Part shown: positions 8,813-15,401 of the stretch, piece after piece
Numbering within the stretch: the stretch's first letter is position 1
How the letters are laid out: each line of letters begins with the position of its first letter
Assembly: GCF_014651515.1 (NCBI RefSeq)
Contig: NZ_BMXA01000002.1
Span: 310,001-374,000, forward strand
Direction: 5' to 3'
Source of the DNA: Arenicella chitinivorans
GTDB taxonomy: Bacteria > Pseudomonadota > Gammaproteobacteria > Arenicellales > Arenicellaceae
Length of the DNA: 64,000 bases
Notes under the pieces: generated by a model
Told to the model about the DNA's origin: nothing
Seen by the model: the letters and a program-made list of their open reading frames with translations, nothing else
Databases searched by the model: none
Program-made: the position numbers and the translations under genes

Positions 8813-8869
8813 GGGGTCAGATACAAACTAAAGGTTAGTAAGGTCAAATAGAAAATCTGTATCTGCCCC
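8813..8869. repeat. 57-bp MITE-like inverted-repeat element
   Basis: GGGGTCAGATACA (8813-8825) and TGTATCTGCCCC (8858-8869) are terminal inverted repeats enclosing about 30 AT-rich bases. The ends match those at 4871-4900. Such ends are known from REP/RAYT-type mobile elements; no transposase is present. Confidence 0.5.
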
Positions 8870-9111
8870 TAAATATTATTACGATCTCTAACTGCAGGGG
8901 GGTATTTTTCTGGCGAAGTTTATTGGATACCGACTGTCGAATACTTTAAGCAATGGGCCAGATCTGGTTTGCGGATTTTTGATTCTTGCGGTCAGAATCC
9001 TTTTTCGCCGCAATAAAAGATACGAACAAACAAATCACGGCGAATGGTTTTGTTGACTTATTGGCCATCGCAGATAAGCTTTGTGCATTGAAACACGTTC
9101 CTTGATTCATC

Positions 9112-10440
9112 ATGTCCGCTGCTAAACAAGCCAAAGAAATTCACCAAGCCACCGAGCGCCTGCGTGCGTTTGTTTTGAATGACGATACGCATGTGAAACG
9201 GCTCGTGGACTACGAGAGCGAGTTGCTTGGGCCATTGGTCGAAAAGCTGGACCTGGATTTTGATGAATTGTTGGCGCTGTTTGAAGAGTATGAGCTGGCG
9301 GATATGATTCTCAATTTTGTTATGGAAGAGTCCTGCACGCTGGTTTGGCATCCCGAATCTGATTCCGTTTTACAAAAATATTTAAAGCAGAAAGGTTGGC
9401 GTGAAGGGCCTGCCGGACGCATGTATTTGCTGGCCATGCAGGAGTCTACGTTCGACGCTTGGGAAGTAGTCGACGTCAACCCGGGCAGCTGGGTAGTTAT
9501 TCGACCAGCCGGCACCGAGGGCAGAAAAATCAAAGTTGTTGAAAAGTTGGCGTCCAAGCAGTTGCAGCGCTGGGACTTGATTCTGGCCAAGCCGGTGCGC
9601 GTGGGAACGCGAACCATATTTACTCAGTCAATCTTGCCATTGCCGCGCGACGCGGTAGCCCGCATTCAAAAGCAACGCGACGAGTTTGTGACTGACATCA
9701 CAAATATGGTTAAGGAAGATATCGAACAAGGCGAACTTGACGACATGCCAGATGATTTTGAGGCAGGTGCCATTGAAGAATTTAATCACCAGTTGCCTGA
9801 TTACTACTTCCAACTTTGGGCGTCGTACACCTACGATCAAATCATATCAGAACCCCCGTCACTGGTGAATTTTGATGGTGATCAGTTAAACCAACATAAT
9901 CTGGTTAGGCCGTTGAAAGTACCTGCTGATGAGATTGTAAAGGCGCTCTCTAAGCAGCCACACTTTTTGTCTTCGAATGATCGACACTTTGATTGGATTG
10001 AAACCCGAGGAGACGACCAAATGGTAATGGGGACGGTGAATGTGGGTGAAAAAAGCATCAGCTTGCATGCCAACTCCACTGTCCGAATCGAGACGTTGAG
10101 TGACATGCTCACTGCACAATTTGGCGATCAACTCGGCGAGTCGATGGATGTGTTTAGCAACGCTCAAGGACCCAGCTTTGGAGACGTACCTGAACTTACT
10201 CCTGAAATGCAGGATCATCTCAACAGAAGGCTAAAAGAGCATTATTTGAAAACCCTCGACGAGCCAGTGCCAATGCTAGGCAATAAAACGCCACGCGAAT
10301 GCAGCCAGTCAGAGGCCGATCGACCACAGGTAATTGACTGGGTGAAAGAGCTGGAAAACTCGCAAAAAAATAATCCGAGCTTTGATTTTGATGTTAATTT
10401 TTTGCGCACAGAATTGGGTTTAGAGGACCATGAGTTTTGA
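9112..10440 (+). CDS. Conserved-looking protein of unknown function
   Basis: A 442-residue soluble, acidic protein with no signal peptide or membrane segment. A central stretch (about 112-180) contains FDAWEVVDVNPGSW then RRWDLI-like LQRWDLILAKPVR. The C-terminal part (about 375-420) contains EPVPMLGNKTPRECSQSEAD followed by a helix. The 'P-LGG-TPREA' type motif is one I associate with C-terminal segments of some SEC-C/zinc-chelation proteins, but the Cys-rich SEC-C motif itself is absent. The ATG at 9112 has no strong ribosome-binding site. Function is not assigned. Confidence 0.6.
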   Translation: MSAAKQAKEIHQATERLRAFVLNDDTHVKRLVDYESELLGPLVEKLDLDFDELLALFEEYELADMILNFVMEESCTLVWHPESDSVLQKYLKQKGWREGPAGRMYLLAMQESTFDAWEVVDVNPGSWVVIRPAGTEGRKIKVVEKLASKQLQRWDLILAKPVRVGTRTIFTQSILPLPRDAVARIQKQRDEFVTDITNMVKEDIEQGELDDMPDDFEAGAIEEFNHQLPDYYFQLWASYTYDQIISEPPSLVNFDGDQLNQHNLVRPLKVPADEIVKALSKQPHFLSSNDRHFDWIETRGDDQMVMGTVNVGEKSISLHANSTVRIETLSDMLTAQFGDQLGESMDVFSNAQGPSFGDVPELTPEMQDHLNRRLKEHYLKTLDEPVPMLGNKTPRECSQSEADRPQVIDWVKELENSQKNNPSFDFDVNFLRTELGLEDHEF

Positions 10441-10532
10441 ATGCGGGAGTAACTTAGCGGGGCTCTCTTTCCGCGTTAATATAGTAATCGGGGTCTATAC
10501 TCAGTTTTACGCTGACATCATTGTGAGTAGTC

Positions 10533-11141
10533 ATGAATTCAATCGATGACTTTGTTTTGCAATTGAGTAAAAAGAGAAATACGTCGGTCATTAAAAACCC
10601 GTATTTAGATCCGGCGCTCGCGAATAATTTGAACGCCTATTTACGAGCGATTGATCAATTGCGTTACAAGCCAATATTGCTGGTTGGCGAAGCGCTTGGT
10701 TTTAAAGGTGGAAAATTAACCGGTATTCCATTTAGTAGCGGGCAGATTTTTCAGCGGTTCGATCACCCGTTTCTTAAGTCACTCCGTTCGCAGATTACTC
10801 TGGACGTAATCGAGTCTGAAAACACGGCGACGATCATGTGGGATTATTTAACGGAAAAACAAGTTACCCCATTGTGCTGGAACGCGTATCCGTTTCATCC
10901 GCACCCGAAAGGCAATAAACATAAAAACCGCGCACCGACGACAAAAGAACTGGCTTCTGGGGCACGGTATCTAAGAAAATTACAGAGTATTTTTCAACCC
11001 GAGGTGATTGTTGGTGTGGGCAATAAGGGCACTGTGTGCGCTCAACGAGCATTTCCGAACCATCGGATACACGCTGTTCGCCACCCGTCTTACGGTGGTA
11101 AAGCGGAGTTTATCGCCGGCTTAAATCAGATTCTTGATTGA
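10533..11141 (+). CDS. Uracil-DNA glycosylase superfamily protein
   Basis: A 202-residue protein with UDG-fold motifs: ILLVGEALGFKGGKLTGIPF (about residues 49-68) resembles the GEAPG-type first motif, and VRHPSYGG (about 184-191) the HPSP-type second motif. NAYPFHPH (about 114) lies where the fold's substrate-pocket residues sit. Superfamily members excise uracil or related lesions from DNA. The exact family, and whether the catalytic acid is present, are not clear, so only the superfamily is named. It is a single gene with 92 bp upstream. Confidence 0.75.
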   Translation: MNSIDDFVLQLSKKRNTSVIKNPYLDPALANNLNAYLRAIDQLRYKPILLVGEALGFKGGKLTGIPFSSGQIFQRFDHPFLKSLRSQITLDVIESENTATIMWDYLTEKQVTPLCWNAYPFHPHPKGNKHKNRAPTTKELASGARYLRKLQSIFQPEVIVGVGNKGTVCAQRAFPNHRIHAVRHPSYGGKAEFIAGLNQILD

Positions 11142-11174
11142 TAGAAAAGCAGGGCTAGTAGTAGCACTCAAAGA

Positions 11175-11942
11175 TTAGTGCGCAACGATAAAATCTATAA
11201 GACTTTTTCTATACTCTGGCGCGCTCGATAGATTGTTGTGATCTGCTCCGTCGATGACTGTTAGCTGCGCCTGTTGATCCGCGAATGCTTGGAACAACGC
11301 GTTTGCGTGTTTTGCTGGAATAACCCGGTCATTTTCTGCCGTGATTATTAACACGGGTGCGTTTATTTGACCGGTGCGGCTCAATGAATCGTATTGGTCT
11401 TTGAGTAACAGAGACATGGGGTAGATCGGTAAAAGGTCTTGAGCAACCTGGCGGATACTGTCGTAGGGTGTGATCAATACCACGGATGTTAGCGGCCTTT
11501 GGGTGGCTAACAAGGTGGCTACGCCGCTACCCAAACTGCGGCCAATCACCGACACCGAGTCATGTGACTGATGAATCTTATCGTAGAGCGCGAGTGCGTC
11601 GGCGTACAAACCTTGCTCGGTCGGTGCCCCGGTGCTGCCGCCGTAGCCTCGGTAATTAAGCAAATAAATTGTGTGATCGGGTAGCCAGTCTGCAAAGTCT
11701 TGCGCGTTGTAGAGAACCGTTTCTGCGTTGCCACCAAAATAAAGGATCGCCTTAGCCTTTTTTGGATTGAGTGTGATCACATTGATTGTCTCATCGCCAC
11801 TTTCCAAACTCATGACCGGAAAATTATGCGAGACATCCGGCGTTGGAAAATACAAAAACTGCCTTTGAAAAATGACGAGCAGCATGGCGACAACCAGATA
11901 AATCAGGATTAGCCCAAATACGATTGTTCTTAGCGTCGTCAT
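11175..11942 (-). CDS. Alpha/beta hydrolase, ABHD13/BEM46-like, membrane-anchored
   Basis: A 255-residue protein. One N-terminal membrane helix (about 8-25, FGLILIYLVVAMLLVIFQR) is followed by QFLYFP, typical of the BEM46-like family. The nucleophile elbow is IGRSLGSG (Ser at about residue 124), a Gly-rich oxyanion region is ILYFGGNAE, the acid is likely Asp in TAENDRVIPA, and the His is in DGADHNNL. The core would face the periplasm. Substrate unknown. It is convergent with the UDG-like gene (33 bp between stops). Confidence 0.82.
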   Translation of the reverse strand: MTTLRTIVFGLILIYLVVAMLLVIFQRQFLYFPTPDVSHNFPVMSLESGDETINVITLNPKKAKAILYFGGNAETVLYNAQDFADWLPDHTIYLLNYRGYGGSTGAPTEQGLYADALALYDKIHQSHDSVSVIGRSLGSGVATLLATQRPLTSVVLITPYDSIRQVAQDLLPIYPMSLLLKDQYDSLSRTGQINAPVLIITAENDRVIPAKHANALFQAFADQQAQLTVIDGADHNNLSSAPEYRKSLIDFIVAH

Positions 11943-12128
11943 TTACTTACATCAAATCTGAGAACCAGCGTCAATGGTGTGGTTATGTTTACTGAGGTGA
12001 TCGGGGACAAGTTAAGCGCGTAAAAATTGTAATTCATCGCTTGACGTATTCGACTATGATAGTGCTTCCAAAGGCTTGAGAACAGGGTCTGGGAGAATAC
12101 AAATTTCTAATGTTAAGGAGAATGCGTC

Positions 12129-12530
12129 TTGGGACAATTAATAAAAGGGTTGGTGGTCATCGCTGTAGTTTGGTATGCGGTGCACTACTTTTATTTTCGC
12201 GAGAGAAGCGAACGTGAAATCGCTTTAGACACGGCGATCCGAATGATCAACGACCAGAAAGGTAAAATGATTGATTCGGTGACCATGCTAAAGGGTGCTT
12301 ATTCGAGTAGCGGCGGTATGGTTGTCACCTATCAGATAACGGAATACAACCCTTCTTCGCAGAGACAAAATTATCAACAGTATATTGAGCAAGTAATCGG
12401 GCCGAGACTGTGCAGCGACAGACACGTGAAGGATATGCTGGCGCTCGACGTGGTGGTTTCCTTGCACTATTTGGATCCACTCAAGAAAAAATTAGCGCAG
12501 GTGTCGTTGAATAAAGATCGTTGTCATTAA
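12129..12530 (+). CDS. Small membrane-anchored hypothetical protein
   Basis: A 133-residue protein starting at TTG. AAGGAG about 9 bp upstream supports this unusual start, and no ATG lies near in frame. One N-terminal helix (LVVIAVVWYAVHYFYF, about 7-22) is followed by a soluble domain with Cys at about 98 and 132, consistent with an exported domain carrying one disulfide. I do not recognise the family. It stands alone, upstream of a repeat-rich gap. Confidence 0.55.
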   Translation: MGQLIKGLVVIAVVWYAVHYFYFRERSEREIALDTAIRMINDQKGKMIDSVTMLKGAYSSSGGMVVTYQITEYNPSSQRQNYQQYIEQVIGPRLCSDRHVKDMLALDVVVSLHYLDPLKKKLAQVSLNKDRCH

Positions 12531-12645
12531 TGGCGTGTGGAGAGTAAGTTCGGGTTATTAGATTCTTCGCTTCCGTAAGTATTCAGATTTTGGGGTTGAG
12601 TGAGATTCTTCGCTTCGCTCAGAATGACGGTGTGATGGGTTGAAG

Positions 12646-12717
12646 GTATGACGGTGTGGCGGTGTGACGGTGTGACGGTGTGACGGTGTGACGGTGTGAC
12701 GGTGTGACGGTGTGACG
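12646..12717 (+). repeat. Microsatellite of GTGTGACG, 9 copies (7 perfect)
   Basis: Seven exact tandem copies of the octamer GTGTGACG run from 12662 to 12717, preceded by the degenerate copies GTATGACG and GTGTGGCG. The seed is the ATGACGGTGTGA end of a family A repeat, so it probably arose by slippage. It is intergenic, about 240 bp upstream of the M20 start. Confidence 0.9.
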
Positions 12718-12721
12718 CGAA

Positions 12722-12868
12722 GGGGAATCTTTGTTGTCCTCAGAAGCGCGAAGCTTGCCCTTGGGGTATGACGGATGTAATTGGTTGACGGGTATCACCA
12801 TTGAATCGCACGTCATTGAGAGGCGCGCAGCGACGTGGGGGCCGGCAATCCGGCATCTCATCCGTTAA
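12722..12868 (+). repeat. Composite family A + family B repeat
   Basis: A family A unit (AGAAGCGCGAAG then GCCCTTGGGGTATGACGGAT) is followed by TTGGTTGACGGGTATCACCA and a CGTCATTGAGAGG / GCGACGTGG palindrome ending CAATCCGGCATCTCATCCG. The same order is found at about 8675-8807, so the composite moves or is duplicated as one unit. Confidence 0.65.
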
Positions 12869-12954
12869 TCAAACACCTCACCGCGCGTTTGATTTGTAGT
12901 TTACCTTGGATGCAGGTATTAATACCTTTCCATAAAATCATTCAGGGTTGCCTT

Positions 12955-14499
12955 ATGCGTAAACGTTTTTGTTCTTTCCCTTTTTCTGTGCGCCTTGGCG
13001 TGTTGAAAACTGCCTTGTTGACCGGTTTGTTTGCGGTGACTGGAAGTGCGTCACTGGTATTCGCGTCGGATTCTGATGACTATGCGGTGATTCGTGCGGC
13101 GGCTGAGAAAGGCAAGGCGGCGTCGATTGCGCGTTTGAAGGAGTGGATCGCGTTGCCGTCGATTGCGGCGGAGGATTTGAATATGCCGGAAGGCGCGGAG
13201 TATATGCGCAAGTTGGCGTTAGATGCGGGGTTTGATGCGGCGGAGGTTGTGCCGACCGAGGGGCACCCGGGTGTGTGGGCGACCATGGACAACGGCGCCG
13301 AGCGCACGTTGGCGGTCTATTTTATGTATGACGTGAAGCAGTATGATCCGGCGGAGTGGTCGTCGCCACCGTTGGCGGGCAAGATCATTGATAAGCCTGG
13401 TTTTGGTAAAGCCATGGTTGGTCGTGGCGCGGTGAATCAGAAAGGCCCGCAGGCCATGTTGTTGGCGGGATTGCATGCCATGAAAGAAGCCGGTGTAAAG
13501 CCACCGGTGAATCTGGTGTTGGTGGCGGAAGGTGAAGAAGAGATCGGCTCACCGCATTTTAAGCAGATTGTGAGTCGCCCGGACATCATGGCGAAGCTGA
13601 AAGAGTCGGAAGGTATTTTTATTCCAATCGGCTGGCAGGACGACAAGGGCAATGTCGGCGTCAATCTGGGCGCCAAGGGCATTGTGGAGTTGGAACTGGT
13701 TGCCAGCGGTGAGAGCTGGGGACGTGGTCCTGAGAAAGACATTCATTCGAGCCTGAAAGCCATGGTCGATTCCCCGGCTTGGCGTTTGGTGCAGGCCTTG
13801 CAAACTTTGGTCACGTCGGATGGCAATACCCCAGCGATTGATGGCTGGTTCGAGAACGTGCGTCCGCTCACCGAGCGTGAAAAAGAATTGATCGGCCAAG
13901 CCGCCGCCAGCAGCGACGAAGCCACGCGCAAAAAGCTATTAGGCGTGCAACACTGGATTGATGATCTGCCGTACCAACAAGCGCTGGAGCGTTTGGCGTC
14001 GCAACCAACGGTAAACATCGAAGGTCTCGTGGCGGGCTACACTGGCCCGGGTGGCAAGACGATTCTGCCAGGCCGAGCAGTGGCGAAAATGGATCTACGT
14101 TTGGTGCCAAACCAAACACGCGCCGAAGCCGAAGCCAAACTTCGTGCGCATTTGGATGAGCGTGGATTTAAAGATGTTGAAATGAAAATCGGTGGCGGTT
14201 ACGACCCAACGGAAACCGCCGAAGACAGTCGGATTATTCAAGCTGAAATGGCGACCTATCGTCGTGCGGGCGTGAATGCCACGCTTAATCCAAGACTCGC
14301 TGGTTCATGGCCGGGTGCCATGTTCACTGCACCACCGTTGTCGTTGCCTGCCGGTCAGTTCGGTATAGGCCACGGTTCAGGCGCACACGCACCGGACGAG
14401 TATTTTGTGGTGGAGTCAACCAATCCCAAGGTTGCCGGCGCGGTGGACGCGGCGATGGCATTTGTGGACTTTTTCTATCAGGTGGCAGAGATAGAGTGA
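12955..14499 (+). CDS. Exported M20-family hydrolase with altered metal site
   Basis: A 514-residue protein. ATG 12955 is chosen over an upstream start at 12835 because it gives a signal peptide (about 1-38, ending SLVFAS) and has CAGGG ahead of it. The M20 fold is clear: GRGAVNQKGPQ (about 160), EGEEEIGSPH (about 190), HSSLKAM, and C-terminal GHGSGAHAPDEYF. The usual His-x-Asp ligand motif reads MYD within YFMYDVKQYDP, the bridging Asp in GRGAxDxKG is Asn, and the Asp expected after the EE segment is not evident. The protein may use one metal, be inactive, or belong to a distinct subfamily. The periplasmic substrate is unknown. Confidence 0.75.
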   Translation: MRKRFCSFPFSVRLGVLKTALLTGLFAVTGSASLVFASDSDDYAVIRAAAEKGKAASIARLKEWIALPSIAAEDLNMPEGAEYMRKLALDAGFDAAEVVPTEGHPGVWATMDNGAERTLAVYFMYDVKQYDPAEWSSPPLAGKIIDKPGFGKAMVGRGAVNQKGPQAMLLAGLHAMKEAGVKPPVNLVLVAEGEEEIGSPHFKQIVSRPDIMAKLKESEGIFIPIGWQDDKGNVGVNLGAKGIVELELVASGESWGRGPEKDIHSSLKAMVDSPAWRLVQALQTLVTSDGNTPAIDGWFENVRPLTEREKELIGQAAASSDEATRKKLLGVQHWIDDLPYQQALERLASQPTVNIEGLVAGYTGPGGKTILPGRAVAKMDLRLVPNQTRAEAEAKLRAHLDERGFKDVEMKIGGGYDPTETAEDSRIIQAEMATYRRAGVNATLNPRLAGSWPGAMFTAPPLSLPAGQFGIGHGSGAHAPDEYFVVESTNPKVAGAVDAAMAFVDFFYQVAEIE

Positions 14500-14544
14500 T
14501 GTCTTGACAAGAAATCGAAGTCGGATTTGCTATTGTCTCTCCGC

Positions 14545-15084
14545 ATGAAGACTTTCATAAGAGCATCGTCGGTTTTGATTTTGACATTGTTAGCCACTGC
14601 CTGCGCTACCCGCGCGCCTATGCCAACCGTGCCCACGGTTGATCTAAATCGATTTATGGGCGATTGGTATGTGATTGCCAATATTCCCACGTTTCTGGAG
14701 CGTGACGCGTACAACGCGGTGGAGAGCTACGCTTTGGATGACGACGGCAATATCCCGACCACCTTCACATTCAATAAAGGCGCGTTCGACGGTCCAAAAA
14801 AGACGTACAGGCCAAAGGGTTTTGTACGTGACACGCAAAGCAATGCCGAGTGGGGCATGCAGTTTATTTGGCCGATCAAGGCGGATTATCGAATTGTTCA
14901 CCTGAACGAGGATTACTCGCAAGTGATCATTGGTCGCAACGCCAGAGATTATGTGTGGCTCATGGCGCGAACGCCAACGATTGCGGATGCGGACTACGAA
15001 CGCTTAGTGCAGAAAATCGCGCAATTTGGTTACGATGTAACGAAGCTGAAGAAGGTGCCGCAGCAAAGTTTGGATGAGCGCTGA
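14545..15084 (+). CDS. blc: Outer-membrane lipoprotein lipocalin (Blc-like)
   Basis: A 179-residue protein. The signal has a lipobox-like LLATAC, giving a predicted lipoprotein, and is followed by the lipocalin hallmark RFMGDWYVIANIPTFLER (GxW motif, about residue 40). Later motifs YRPKGFV, YRIVHLNEDYSQVIIGR and YVWLMARTP match the Blc/ApoD pattern. Blc-type lipocalins bind fatty acids or lysophospholipids at the outer membrane. ATG 14545 is preferred over an upstream TTG at 14527 because it starts the signal peptide directly (MKTFIRASS). The gene follows the M20 gene by 45 bp. Confidence 0.9.
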   Translation: MKTFIRASSVLILTLLATACATRAPMPTVPTVDLNRFMGDWYVIANIPTFLERDAYNAVESYALDDDGNIPTTFTFNKGAFDGPKKTYRPKGFVRDTQSNAEWGMQFIWPIKADYRIVHLNEDYSQVIIGRNARDYVWLMARTPTIADADYERLVQKIAQFGYDVTKLKKVPQQSLDER

Positions 15085-15165
15085 TTGGGTTGGTGAAATT
15101 CTTTGCGGTGCTCACAAGCGTGCAACCCGCCCGAGGGAGGGCGGTACTGAGATGCTCGGCTCTCT

Positions 15166-15198
15166 GTCATTGCGAGGAGCGTAGCGACGTGGCAATCT
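15166..15198 (+). repeat. Dispersed palindromic repeat, family B
   Basis: GTCATTGCGAGGAGCGTAGC then GACGTGGCAATCT. Another copy is at 15327-15360 with GAACGAAGTGACG, and another at 18505-18538 with GCGCAGCGCGACG. The GCGAGG...CG and ATTGC/GCAAT ends are complementary, so each can fold into a hairpin. Confidence 0.75.
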
Positions 15199-15326
15199 GC
15201 TGGAATGGGCGAGGAGATCCTTCGCTGCGCTCAGGATCGCGTAGTCTGCCCCGAGGGTTTGACAGGACGAATCTCTGGGGGGCGGAAGACGGTTGAGGGT
15301 GGTTGAATGAAGTCGTTGTTCACCGC

Positions 15327-15360
15327 CGTCGTTGCGAGGAACGAAGTGACGTGGCAATCT
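15327..15360 (+). repeat. Dispersed palindromic repeat, family B
   Basis: CGTCGTTGCGAGGAACGAAG then TGACGTGGCAATCT; second copy in the same intergenic gap, 128 bp after the first. Confidence 0.75.
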
Positions 15361-15401
15361 ATGCGTCTACGTTCTAATTGAGCGCGCCTATAATTATAAG
15401 T

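Larger units (their letters stand above)
8651..9111. other. 461-bp intergenic region with repeats and a possible gene remnant
   Basis: It holds a family A repeat (about 8675-8727), a family B-like segment (about 8735-8805) shared with 12775-12868, and the inverted repeat 8813-8869. Downstream, 9001-9105 reads in one plus-strand frame as a short peptide including ANGFVDLLAIADKLCALKHV before a stop, with no start codon or ribosome-binding site. It could be a decayed gene or chance. Confidence 0.5.
12531..12954. other. 424-bp repeat-rich intergenic region
   Basis: No gene is supported. It contains two family A fragments (about 12600-12630 and 12722-12771), the 8-bp microsatellite 12646-12717, and a family B-type segment 12775-12868 related to 8730-8807. 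Translation through this region upstream of the M20 gene's ATG at 12955 would merely read repeat sequence. Confidence 0.6.
15085..15401. other. 317-bp intergenic region made of repeats
   Basis: It contains a family A unit (about 15208-15263, GATCCTTCGCTGCGCTCAGG), two family B units (15166-15198 and 15327-15360) and a degenerate family A copy near 15092. A TATAAT at 15390-15395 lies 6 bp before the ATG of the next gene. No gene is supported. Confidence 0.6.

Noticed and set aside
12835-12954. N-terminal extension of the M20 gene from ATG 12835
   Set aside because: The extra 40 residues are read from a dispersed repeat and would put the signal peptide in the middle of the protein. ATG 12955 has a ribosome-binding site and starts the signal peptide.
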